Positions 34,350-44,826 of a DNA stretch of 64,000 nt are shown in pieces. Position 1 is the first letter of the stretch. The number at the start of each line of letters is the position of its first letter. The translations under genes and the position numbers were made by a program. Source of the stretch: Prosopocoilus inquinatus. Lineage: Eukaryota > Arthropoda > Insecta > Coleoptera > Lucanidae. The notes below the pieces were generated by a model. That model was given only the letters and a program-made list of their open reading frames with translations. It did not search any database and was not told where the DNA came from. Location: the NCBI GenBank assembly GCA_036172665.1, contig CM069869.1, positions 496,001-560,000 on the forward strand. Reading direction: 5' to 3'.

Positions 34350-35650
34350 CAGCTTTTACAAATGCAAGAGACTAGGCCATTACGAAAAAACGTGTAAAAT
34401 AAAAGTAGAAATATACAAGAGATAAAAGAGCGACGATGAAGAAACGGAACGATGTATGTACATGAAAGAAGTGTTAGAAATTAATAATGAAGATAACTAG
34501 TGGATTAAATTCACAGTTGATGACAGGAAAATCAAATTTAAATTAGGTAGTGGCGCAGATGTTTCAGTGATAGGAGACAAAGAAGAAGCAACAAGAAAAG
34601 AACTGAAGGTATTAGGAGAGGTTAGGATGATTCTGGAAAATAAAGGCAGAAGAGTTGAAGAGAAAATATACATGATTAAAGATCAACAGCCTCAATTATT
34701 AGGGAGACCAGCTCTTAGGAAACCCAATATTATAAAAGTAATACAAGAAATATCTAAGGAAAGTGGGTGAAGAATTTTTCAGAAGTTTTAAATGGATTAG
34801 GAAAATTAAAGGAACCATACGTTATCGTTACTAAAGGATAAATCAGGAGCTTACGCAGTAGCAACTCCATTAACATTAAGAGAACAAAAAAAAAAAGGAA
34901 TTAGATAAAATGTTCAAAGAAAGAGATAGAAAAGTGATAGAGACGCCTATGGAAAAGTATGCGCATATGGTACCTAAGAAACAGTATATTAGAATATGTG
35001 TAAATTATGGGATGCTTAACAAGCAAGTTAAAAAAGAGCGTTGAAAAATAACCACAGTAAACGAATCATTAGCTCAGATAGAGGAAGCTAAGTTTTTCAC
35101 ATATTAGATGCCTCCAGCGGTTTCTGCCAATTACCATTAGTTAGGGAATCACAAGAATTAACAACATTTATTACGCTATTCGGCAGATATTACTTCAAGA
35201 GATTACGTTTTGGAATTGAAATGTTAACAAGAATTCACCAACGACAGACGGGAATAGTTAAGTGTCGCAGAAGAGCGAAAGAAACAATTTAGTGGCCAGG
35301 TATAAGCATAAAAATATTGAGAATGTTAGAGAATCGTAAAGAATGTTTACAAAAGAAAGTCAATAGATAACGACATCTTTACCAAATCGAAAAAAATGGT
35401 AAAAAATATTATCTTGTAATTAAAGAAATATTATCCTGTAATTAAAAATTATGATTCAAGATATTTAAAAGTTGTAGAATTATCCAATTTAACATCCGTT
35501 TGTGTGACAGAAAGATTAAAAAATATTTTCGCAAGACACAGAACACCGGAAACTTTAAGAAGTGATGGAGGTAAGCAGTTTGTGTCGGCGCAATTTATTG
35601 ATTTCGCAAAAGAATATGGTTTTGAATTGATGACCGTACGCTACTTTTAT
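34350..35650 (+). pseudogene. Ty3/gypsy gag-pol fragment with internal deletion
   Basis: In order: a partial zinc knuckle (CKRLGHYEKTC, about 34362); a retropepsin-like domain (34507-34770) whose D-T/S-G reads G-S-G in KLGSGADVSVIGD and which retains QLLGRPALRKPNI; RT N-terminus (VPKKQYIRICVNYGMLNK, about 34970); RT palm (DASSGFCQLPLVRESQELTT, 35107-). It then passes directly to integrase: a zinc-binding segment (IHQRQTGIVKCRRRAKETI-stop-WPGI) and core (DSRYLKVVELSNLTSV, IFARHRTPETLRSDGGKQFV, up to about 35630). The catalytic half of RT and all RNase H are missing. Stops, frame changes and the altered protease Asp mark it as dead. Confidence 0.85.
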
Positions 35651-36885
35651 TGGCTACATCACATATAAACTCTCAATAAATTTTTTTACGGATATACGAC
35701 GAAAGTATTTTTTACTTGCAAAAATATAATCGATGTTTGGCAGAGCTCGATTGAAATAAATTAAACCAAACGTGTTTAGATCTGAGATTTTAGTTTGCTG
35801 AGTGTGATTAATAATAGTTGAATTAAAACAATTTCAGAAAGGGTTCGTTATTAGAGCGTATCTTATGTTTACTAAGTACATTTTTCGCACTCTTTCAATT
35901 CCTTTTTCACTTTAATTACAGCTTTTCAGTATGCACATGTTTATCGTGCAATTATAACTAGATAGATAATTATTTAAAGCAGCAGCAGCTGACAGTAAAG
36001 TATACTTCGCAGCTAGGCGTCGAAAGCGTCAAATATCATGCGAGTATGAAACGTTACAAAAAATAAATAGGTCCTATTAATCTATAAAGTGTCCAAGATT
36101 CCATTCCGCTTGAAAATATTCAAATACAGAAATATCGCTATAATTTCTAAAGTAAAACAAAGGAAAACAAAAAAGAAACCTGGATACAAAATGTTTAGTA
36201 GTCACACTAGACTTGACTTCAAAAAAAAACCTGATATGAATAAATATAGGTATCTAATTTGTTTACAAGAGGTGTTTAAGTAGGTTTCCATCCTCTTCGA
36301 TGCAAACATTAGCGTGACGCAATGTGGAAACATAAGAGCTTCCTAGGGTGTCTTCTTTAGCATGAATAAGAAGCTAAGACCCTTTGGCTATCCACATTTA
36401 ACTTCTTAAAGAGTCCGTCAAATTTTGATGCAATTTTCATCGGTCAAATAACATTTTCCAATCCGATTTTCAAAAAAATTTCATTTAAAACGTTTCTTCT
36501 TTTTGACGAAAACCATAATGAGACGGTGCTTCATTATATGTTTGTTCATACGTTTAATTGGGGTTATAATTAATTCAATTAATTTTTTTTTAGAATTTCT
36601 CCTTTTTTAATTTATTTTAACGAAATAAAGAATAATTAGGCAATAAATTTAAATAAATATCTAAACGTATGCAGCATTTAGTGTCAAGAACAAGTTTGTG
36701 TTTGTTCCAGAGCTACCAATTTAATCAAATACGAATTTTATGAAATTCAATTTAAAAATGTCTAAAATTGTTTTTATCGCCAAAAAATGTAATTTATTCT
36801 CAGCTATTTAATAGTAATATAATTTAATTTTAAGGTACGAAAGAAAATGCACCAGATAATACAAACCTAGTTTTAATTTTCCTTC
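35651..36885. other. AT-rich DNA, nothing recognised
   Basis: No element or credible gene. The 64-codon frame at 36089-36283 has no motif. Confidence 0.4.
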
Positions 36886-36889
36886 GTAT

Positions 36890-37226
36890 TGTTACGTTTC
36901 TAGGGTTTAAATTAATTTAATTAATCGAATAAAACACTCGGTAACAAACTTAACCGTAATTTAATAATGCTTACAATCTAATTTATTTGTAACAATTTAT
37001 TTACACATTAAATCTAACTTTGACGATCGCTATTTAGAATTCCACTGACTCCTGAGCCCACCCCGGCCGATTTTATATTCTACGCTGCCTTCTCGTTTGT
37101 TCCAACGCTGGAAAAGTCGAGTTTGTTCGGTATAGGCCCCGGTGGCGTGGCGGCCGATGACCCATAATAACGAACCGACTTTTTGACGCCTTCAGTTTCA
37201 CGTAGTGAGCTGGGTGGCGCGCCACA
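36890..37226 (-). mobile_element. Solo LTR (337 bp), Ty3/gypsy-type
   Basis: Read on the minus strand, the unit starts TGTGGCGCGCCACC (at 37226) and ends AACGTAACA (at 36890), the TG...CA form of LTRs. The 4-bp duplication ATAC lies on both sides (37227-37230 and 36886-36889). Internally it has TATAAAA at 37077-37071, an arthropod initiator (GAGTCAGT, with TCAGT at 37048-37044) about 25 nt downstream, and AATAAA-type polyadenylation signals further on. No internal retrotransposon region adjoins, so it is a solo LTR from recombination. It is on the strand opposite to the gypsy fragment at 34350-35650. Confidence 0.87.
37044..37077 (-). promoter_or_regulatory. LTR core promoter (TATA plus TCAGT initiator)
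   Basis: TATAAAA followed at the usual distance by TCAGT on the minus strand, within the solo LTR. It could start transcription leftwards into 36.9 kb and below. Confidence 0.65.
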
Positions 37227-38029
37227 GTATGATTTGATAATGTTCAGTATATTCATTACAGCTGCAGAGAGAATTATTTTATATTTCGAAATTCTAAGAT
37301 TTCAATACAGATATCGATTTAAACTTTTCAGAGAAATAATTGCCAAACGCTACATCTTAACCATTTATGAAGCTTACTAATATTCAGTTCAAAATCAATC
37401 AGTATTACTGAAAATTAAAAAAAAATAGTTTGAATATATTTTCTTTTTTAATTTAAAGAATCCAGAACGAATTTTTGCTAATTTTACACAAAAATTAACA
37501 TCTCTAAAGAAATATGTATTATTTTAGAGAGGAATTTTTTTCTGACACTGAACATTGTAAAATGCAAAAGAGTTCCTATTTTTGTACCTTGAAAAGGAAG
37601 TCGCACAACAATAATTATCAGCGAATTAAAAAAAAATGTATGAATAAATTAAACGAATGGCCAGCACCTTGCATGTTACGTTCATAAATCTTAATTGCAA
37701 CCGCAATGACAGAATGGAATTCCCTGCTGGATGGATGTGTGCCGGTTGTGCTTGTTTTAATGCTACCGGATTTCTTGCTCGTAAACTGAACCAAGGAATA
37801 TACCGTCTGCGGATGTGTGACCTGATGTAGCCTTGAACGTTGGTTAAAAAAAAACTTGTTTATACATGTCTACATGTGTGATGGTTGATGGTTTGTTCTG
37901 CTAGATATAACTTAAGAGATTAATTTGGAAAATCGAGTATAGAAAATAGTGTTGACATTATTTTTTAAGCTGCTCTTTAGGCACGTTCAAGTGTTCTATT
38001 AATATCGAGAAAATGTTTATAAGATCAAA

Positions 38030-38100
38030 TAATAAAGCTTTAAGTCTTAAAGACTTGCTGTATAAACATTTATAAGAATTTAATAAAGCATTTTTGAATT
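38030..38100 (-). repeat. Dispersed repeat, copy 2 (AAGTAACCAAAAATGC family)
   Basis: Reverse complement of 15720-15795 (ATAAACATTTATAAGAATTT, AAAGACTTGCTGT). Confidence 0.6.
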
Positions 38101-40033
38101 TAATTCTTTAATCTATCTTCAGTTCAAATTTAGAAAAAAAAAATGCTTTAATGCTCAATTCACGGTTAATTATTTTGACTCACACTATTACTATTGTAAT
38201 AAGAGACACGATTTTAATTTGTTTATGGGCATACTTATTTATGCACACGTATTCATTCAATAACTTTCGATATAATTTTTTTCTTGTAGTTATGTACGTT
38301 TAATCTGCAAAAACAGTACAACTTCCCGATAACAAAAAAAGTATTATTATTATGTTTACATCATAGCAATTCTTTCCTATAGATCATAATTAACCGATCA
38401 AATTATAACTTGCCTTTTCCTGTCGTTGATTTCGAACGTGCTCAACATTCCTATGTCTTTTTTTTTCATAGATTCGCATTCCGTTGAACAATGCCTTTCA
38501 AAGCACATTTGATCAAATTTTTTAGCGCATTAGTCGTAATTTATTAATTATTAAAACAGCCAACATATTAACAACCAATTAACAGCACTGATCTTGAAGA
38601 TTGAACAATGCACTTCAATTTAATGTGCATGAGAGGAATGTTCGGCTTACATAAAGTCAACTACGCTGCGTTCAATAAGAATGAATTAAGACAACTACGT
38701 ATATCGATGACGATGATTAAAAATTGTAAATCTTCTGGTTTCTTACGTGCAAAAGCACGTGAATATAAGAAAGCTTAAAAAAAAGTAATAGAAATAATGA
38801 AGAACGTTTTTAAAAACTGCCATTTTCTCTAAAATTATGTAATTGTTTAAAGAAAAAAAAACGAATGACTTTGTTGGAAGTACAAAATACTTCTGTTACT
38901 TCAGGTACTTACGAAATTCCAAAGTTAGTTGCGTATCTTTTTAATGGATTATCTATCAGAAGGTAAGCGCTAATTTGTTTTACTAATCATAAGTTATAAT
39001 TGTAAAGATGTTATCGAGTATCTTTCCGCTGAGTAATTTACTTACTTCAAGATTACCCTGTGATAACAAAAGTAGCAGCCTGAACTTTCTCGTCAACATC
39101 TCAGAATCATAGGATACCATAGAACAATTAGTTAAACACGAAAACGAACAGTATTCTTATAATTTTTAAGATCTGAATTCGCATTCCCTGCATTAATAAC
39201 AACAATTTCCTACAATTGTTAAAGCAATAGAAATCCATGCATCGATGAGATAAACGAACTAATTGTAAGACGAGCTACTTTTTTATGTGAAACAAAAGTA
39301 AATAATAAAAACTACAATGACAACCAAATTTACAACCGTAATGGCAACGAGTTTCTTTTTTCAGATTGAAAATTCGACACGTGAAATACAATAGAAACCA
39401 ACACATCGTTAAAAAATCATTCTGGATTATACACACTAATAAAATTAAATCAGGGGTAAATTAATATTCTAGAAAAGAAATACCTAAGTTTGTAGAGTCT
39501 GAAGATGCTGATTATAATCGAATAAACTAGAACTTTTCATTTCGCAACATCAAAGAAAAAAAAATTCGGCATTGTCCATTGATGTGTTACGCTTAGAAAA
39601 ACCTGTTAATAACACGACTTCCAAGAACGAAGATTTTTATAACTTTCCAAGATCGCGCAAGACGTGAATTAATTTCATTATGCAGATTGCGCCAATTCTG
39701 TCAGAGTCGCGTTGCGAAATTCATTTACGGTTCGCGTAACCACAGGTTCTGTAGCATGAATCACGACGATTCCCGGTTAAGTTCGAACGAGTTAAAAATA
39801 GCAACGTTTGCCCGGAACCTACGAAATAAACGTTTTTATAGATTTAGTCAAAAATGTTGTGGTGTTTTCGAGCAGAGTTTGATTGCTAAACGCAATTAAG
39901 TAGTCGAAATTTTCGTTTCACAATGCAAAAAATTCGACATAGTTCGGACAAGCACGAACTTTCCAAAATCATGCAAGAAATGATTTAATTTCATTATACA
40001 AATTACAATAATTATTTTGCGACATTTACATTT

Positions 40034-40081
40034 AATCAGCTGGAAATTAAGATGAAGATGTCTTTAATTCCCAGCTGATTT
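40034..40081. repeat. Short palindrome
   Basis: AATCAGCTGGAAATTAA and TTAATTCCCAGCTGATT are near-perfect arms around a short centre. Confidence 0.6.
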
Positions 40082-40144
40082 GAAAGCTGAAAATCAAACT
40101 AGCACTACATCAGCGTCTAAACTAAAATAGTGACGCATCCGTGT

Positions 40145-40210
40145 CTAAGACAATTCGTCGTTGCCAGTTCGTCGTTAGTAAATTCGCCGTGAGAACTGTT
40201 ACCGTCAGCG
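40145..40210 (+). repeat. Second cluster of CAATTCGTCGT-like units
   Basis: GACAATTCGTCGTTGCC, CAGTTCGTCGTTAG and AAATTCGCCGTGAG follow each other, like the cluster at 29035-29128. Confidence 0.5.
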
Positions 40211-41318
40211 AATGAAATTTTAAATAGATTCAAACAACACTGTACACACATAAATTACAAAAAAAAAACATGTTACATTATTAATAATTGTACTTAACCC
40301 TTACAAGAAAAAAGAAATTTGATATGTACTATTTTCATTTTTGGTTTTCATTTTTCCTAAAAACTAAAGTTGCTTTCAATAACGATTACACTTTTTAAGT
40401 TTAATTGTTATTGTTTAAAGTAACTTAATTTAATCATTTTTATTATTTACTTTCTAAATCTAATCCAATTAAGATTTTCACAATTTTAATCGTTTCTTAG
40501 AGAAAGACCCTTGAACGTAACACCCACTCCAACCCGGGTAACCTTTACCACAATCAATTATCAAAGAAAGTGTCACTAATCACTGTCATTGAAAGTAACT
40601 AATTGAAGTCGATAAATTTTCTTTTTTTTCAGCGAGTACCGTTAATGACGATTGAGAAATAAACGCGGTTAGACACTAAAATGCACAAGATAGTGCCATA
40701 TTTCGCGGTGTTAAGCAACAAGTGCGATGAAGCTGAGGTTCGTTGGCTGACGCATCGTTAAAATCTCCCGGCACGATTTCGTTTATTTATTCTAGATGCC
40801 GCGAGATCCGCGTAAATTTCAAAACAGCGCAGAAAACAATAAAGCGCTGTTGCTGTTGTTATGAAAATAATATCCACGTCTTGTTTTTTTTTTCTGAAAA
40901 ATCCTTGTACTTGAATGATCCTTGAGGCGATTAAATTACGTTGATGACATTCATAAATTTAGATTAGCATTAGGGAAGGCAATAAAAAAAAATAAGTGAT
41001 ATATTATTCGGCGACCTTGGCACTGAGAGCAATTTGAAACAAAATTAGACGGTAAATTTTAAAAGTCTTCACTTCCTGCATCGCATGGGCCCCAGCATAT
41101 GAGGACCAGGAAGGCGATGATAAGAAAAGAAACAGACAGTAAAAATATGCTCGACGTGAACAAAGACATTATAATTGTTGTTTTTGTAAGTGAAGGTAAA
41201 CAAATTAAAATCGTGTCTCTTATTACAATAGTATTAGTTACAGTCTTCAGACAAAACGATTAACCGTGAAATGAGCATTAAAGTGTTTTTCTAAATTTAA
41301 ACTAAAAATAGATTAGAT

Positions 41319-43120
41319 AAAATATTTCATATATAACTGCAAACAGATCTTATACAGCTCTTATAAATAGGCCCTTATATTTCGTTTCCTAATTACTGCG
41401 TACCTACCTCTTTTAAACATATTCTAAGTTGGTATTTAGTAGAACATGAAATACAGGAATTGTCGTTAGGAGGCATCGACGTCTTAGTTTTTCGTGCAAA
41501 TCAAAATTCATTGCCAAAGTTGTTTCGATATTTCTTGAAACTTTACAAGCGACTTAAAATACAAAAATTTGTTGTACATAATATTTACTTCAAAAAATTG
41601 TTATTATTTTTATAACTTTAATTACCTTTAATTATTGTACATCAATTTATAATCTTTCATACAAAATAATAATAATTAGATTATTCTGTACGTACTTTAT
41701 GTCAATGGCTGCTGCATCTTATTAAGAGGGAAACATAAAGATATGCCCGCTTATAGAAACGATGTCGTAAGACCCTATGAGCATTTATAAAACCTATAAA
41801 AAGCTGCAATACCAACAGGTTTTTTTTTTAAAGTTATTTGAATCAAAGCAAAACCGAAAATAAAAGACATGAATGAATTTTCGAAAATGCTACCGACCAT
41901 TATAACAACACACCATGTATTTTCGTAATTTCCGGTTTGATGGTGTTATAATACGATTAAACACGCGTGCCTAATTTCAAGCATGCACAGGGTGTTCTTT
42001 TACTGTGTGCAAATATTTAAACCTGTAATATATCACCATAAATTGCAACGATTGAACTCATATGTTCTTAATAAAAATGTATTAGTTTTCGAGAAAAATG
42101 CAGGGGCAGATTTTCACTAAACCGTTTGAGATCTGCTGGCATAGCTAAAAGTGAAATGCGGCCGCCTCTTCAATTATGATCCACAGCCGAAGTAGGCCAG
42201 GGTCAGTGCGTTACTTGATCTTGAGTATGAACGACTTAAATCAGCCGCTCCGATCAGCTGATCGGTCAAAACATTTACAATTTAAATTAACTTCATTGCA
42301 AGTAATTACAAGTTTAAATGTTTTTCAATTAAAATCTAGTGCAATTCAAGATGCTGCGGTTCGTAATTGCCGAACAAATTAAAAGCGATATACAAACAAA
42401 TTGTAATTTCTTGTTCCATATTATTTTTAATATACTTTTAAAAATTTACTTTTTTTATCAAGGACCGTAAGTAGTAATACTTTCATAGCTAGCAGATGGA
42501 TTACAGTAAAAGTTTATTTACGTAAAAGGGTGAAGGAAGAACATTTTTAATGCTTACGCAAGCGCATTAAATAAATGCATAAATTTTAAATTTATTCGTC
42601 GATAGTTGATATCGTGAAACATATTACTTCGCTCAGTGAATTAAAATTTTAAATAAAATAATCAATTATTATTACGAAACGCTACGAAATGGGTTTGAAT
42701 GCGGACCTCAGCGCGGTGTCGGTGTCGACTATATGAAGGGGTTGCGACCTTGCAAGTATTTCTTTCTCGCACATATCAACGGTTCCAAACAAGTGAAACC
42801 TGCGAAATTTTTTGGCTATAGTAAGGTAATCACCGGAAAATACGCACAGAAGGTAGCATTTCATGTACTTATACTGAGGTTCTTTTATTTGCTCACAGCA
42901 AAAGAACATCCTGTATAATACACTTAATTTTCATAGCGTGCAGTTGCATAACGCGACCAATAAAATCTGATGTTTGTTTGTTTTTTTTTTCAAATTACAC
43001 ACCTATAATTTTTTTTTATTAGCAGTCTAGGTTTATACCCAAGGGGTCTATATTTAACGCTCTTTACCTCGAGCGCAAGCACAACGTAGCCGAACACTGG
43101 GCTGCGTTCGAAAACTTCGT
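41319..43120. other. AT-rich DNA, no supported gene
   Basis: An ACAGGGTGTTC sequence near 41990 resembles a mariner-type terminus, but I could not find its partner. The overlapping frames around 42682-42918 on both strands have no motif. Confidence 0.35.
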
Positions 43121-44205
43121 CACAATATTTCAATTGGATTTTATTTGTTTTAATTACAAATCTCGAACCGATTACTTTGTTTTTTAATCTCCGTTTAAAA
43201 ATGTTTCTTAATAAAAGTTCAAAACTTACGGATTGCAATAAAGCAAGGCTGGTAAAACTGATATTGCATCCAGGAGGCTGCCTCATTCCCATTTAATATA
43301 CAGTTCGAAATTTCCTCCCCGCAAAAGTAACTCCTGACGTCACAGAAACTTCTATCCGTCACAATGAAGTAAATAGAGTGAGTTTTAATCTATTTCCTAA
43401 AGCTTAATCTAATTCACTAAAGCTGGAATTAATTCTGTGGTCCTTTTGATCAAATAACGCAAAAATCTCGTTAATATGCCCAATGGAATTTATCACGTGA
43501 CGTGACGTAACGAGATAAGCACCCTCTATACCCTCCGCTGATCAAGGCAACCTTCTCATACACAGTTCAGCTGTACCTTGCAATAAAGAATTAGTAGCGC
43601 CATCTCTCGATTGCATAACGATATAAATTCAACGCTCGTTCTTATTCCTGACTACGTTTCAAACGCTTTTACAAAATTTTCAAGATTGCCAGTTCGATCC
43701 TTAGTGTCGGTTGGATTTTAATATTTTTTACCTGCAAATTTCCTTACCTTGTCAAGAATAAGCGGCGCCATCTATCTAATAACTGATTCCACGGGATTGA
43801 GTTTCTTTTTACTGTGCCCCTTTCTCAATAATTAACATTGGATTTTGAATTCTGAATAGATTACACAAGCTCGCGGAAAATTTTCTAAGGTGCTAAGATG
43901 TTAAAAATTAGTGGTGCCGTCTAGGGAAAAGTAACTAAACTGTTAATTGGTCGCAGTTGCAAGCGCTTCTTCGAGTTAGAGTACAAAAAAGAGAGAGATC
44001 GCGTTTGAATTATTTCGCCATTAATCTTCCACACTGTCTTACTCTCGCCATCAAGGATCAGCTCCATCTGTTGGAGGGCAATAGAAAGCAATTTTGTCAC
44101 AATAATTCAATTGGATGTCATTTCTGTTTGAAATACGAACAAATCTCGAATCGACTACTTTGCTCTTTAATATTTTCGGTTCAAAATTATTATTAAAATG
44201 TTTTT
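43121..44205 (+). repeat. Direct repeat pair, about 0.98 kb apart
   Basis: 43121-43208 and 44098-44205 share CACAATA-TTCAATTGGAT, CAAATCTCGAA-CGA and a TTTAAAAATGTTT-like tail. Between them, three degenerate segments around GGCGCCATCTAT occur near 43594, 43765 and 43911. This is probably a diverged repeat family. Confidence 0.5.
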
Positions 44206-44640
44206 ATACATCATTTCTCAATAGTTTATTAATGGTTATAAATCATTCTGTATTTATTTGCAATCGCGTAATTTTATGTTAGTAGGTTGGCCATCACTTT
44301 AAATTAGACAAATTTAATTTAATGTCGTTATAATATAACCAACTTGTGATAACTCAAGTCAGATTGATTAAGCGGCGTTGTCATTATGTAAATTTGAACG
44401 TGAATACATCTCATGATGAAAAGAAAATATTGCAACAATGCTTAATTCGGAGTAACCTTATAATCCGAAATGAAATGACAATGTTCGAAAGGAGAGTTTG
44501 CATGAATTAAAACGAATGTGACATAAGCAGGGACCAAGGGATATCAGTCTGACGTAAGGGAACGCCAATAACGTCAAAAGTCAATTAAACTAACCGTCGA
44601 AACGTTAACTCACAAAAACCTCTAGTTAACATAAACCGAT
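44206..44640. other. AT-rich DNA, possible LTR remnant
   Basis: No gene. If the segment at 44641-44826 is a retroelement leader, this stretch would hold its 5' LTR, but I cannot define a start or a matching partner. Confidence 0.25.
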
Positions 44641-44826
44641 CTAACAGGAAAAAACAGTTGGCGCCGGAAACTTTATGAGTATCTGTGTAGAAGTATCCTC
44701 CGACGAATTTTATCAAGTCATAGTTTCAGAATTTCGCGATTCACAGCAAAGCGATGGCCAACAAAATAATTTACAGCCCCTTTACAAGCGTACTGCCGAC
44801 ACACTCGTTTCTCTGATTCCCAGTTA
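44641..44826 (+). pseudogene. Possible LTR-retrotransposon leader with truncated gag
   Basis: TGGCGCCGGAAAC near 44660 resembles a tRNA primer-binding site placed just inside a 5' LTR. An ATG at 44674 opens a 51-codon frame with evenly mixed, protein-like composition (begins MSICVEVSSDEFYQVIVSEF), ending at TAA near 44826. No LTR partner or further retroelement sequence is seen, so this is tentative. Confidence 0.3.

Larger units (their letters stand above)
38103..41318. repeat. Inverted repeat pair about 3.2 kb apart
   Basis: 38103-38226 (TTTAATGCTCAATTCACGGT, AATAAGAGACACGATTTTAA) is found in reverse complement at 41201-41318 with moderate divergence. The arms could be termini of a 3.2-kb element or two opposed MITEs. 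Nothing transposase-like is seen between them. Confidence 0.6.

Noticed and set aside
34350..37230. The solo LTR at 36890 as the 3' LTR of the gypsy fragment at 34350-35650
   Set aside because: The LTR is on the opposite strand, has its own 4-bp target duplication on both sides, and more than 1 kb of unrelated DNA lies between.
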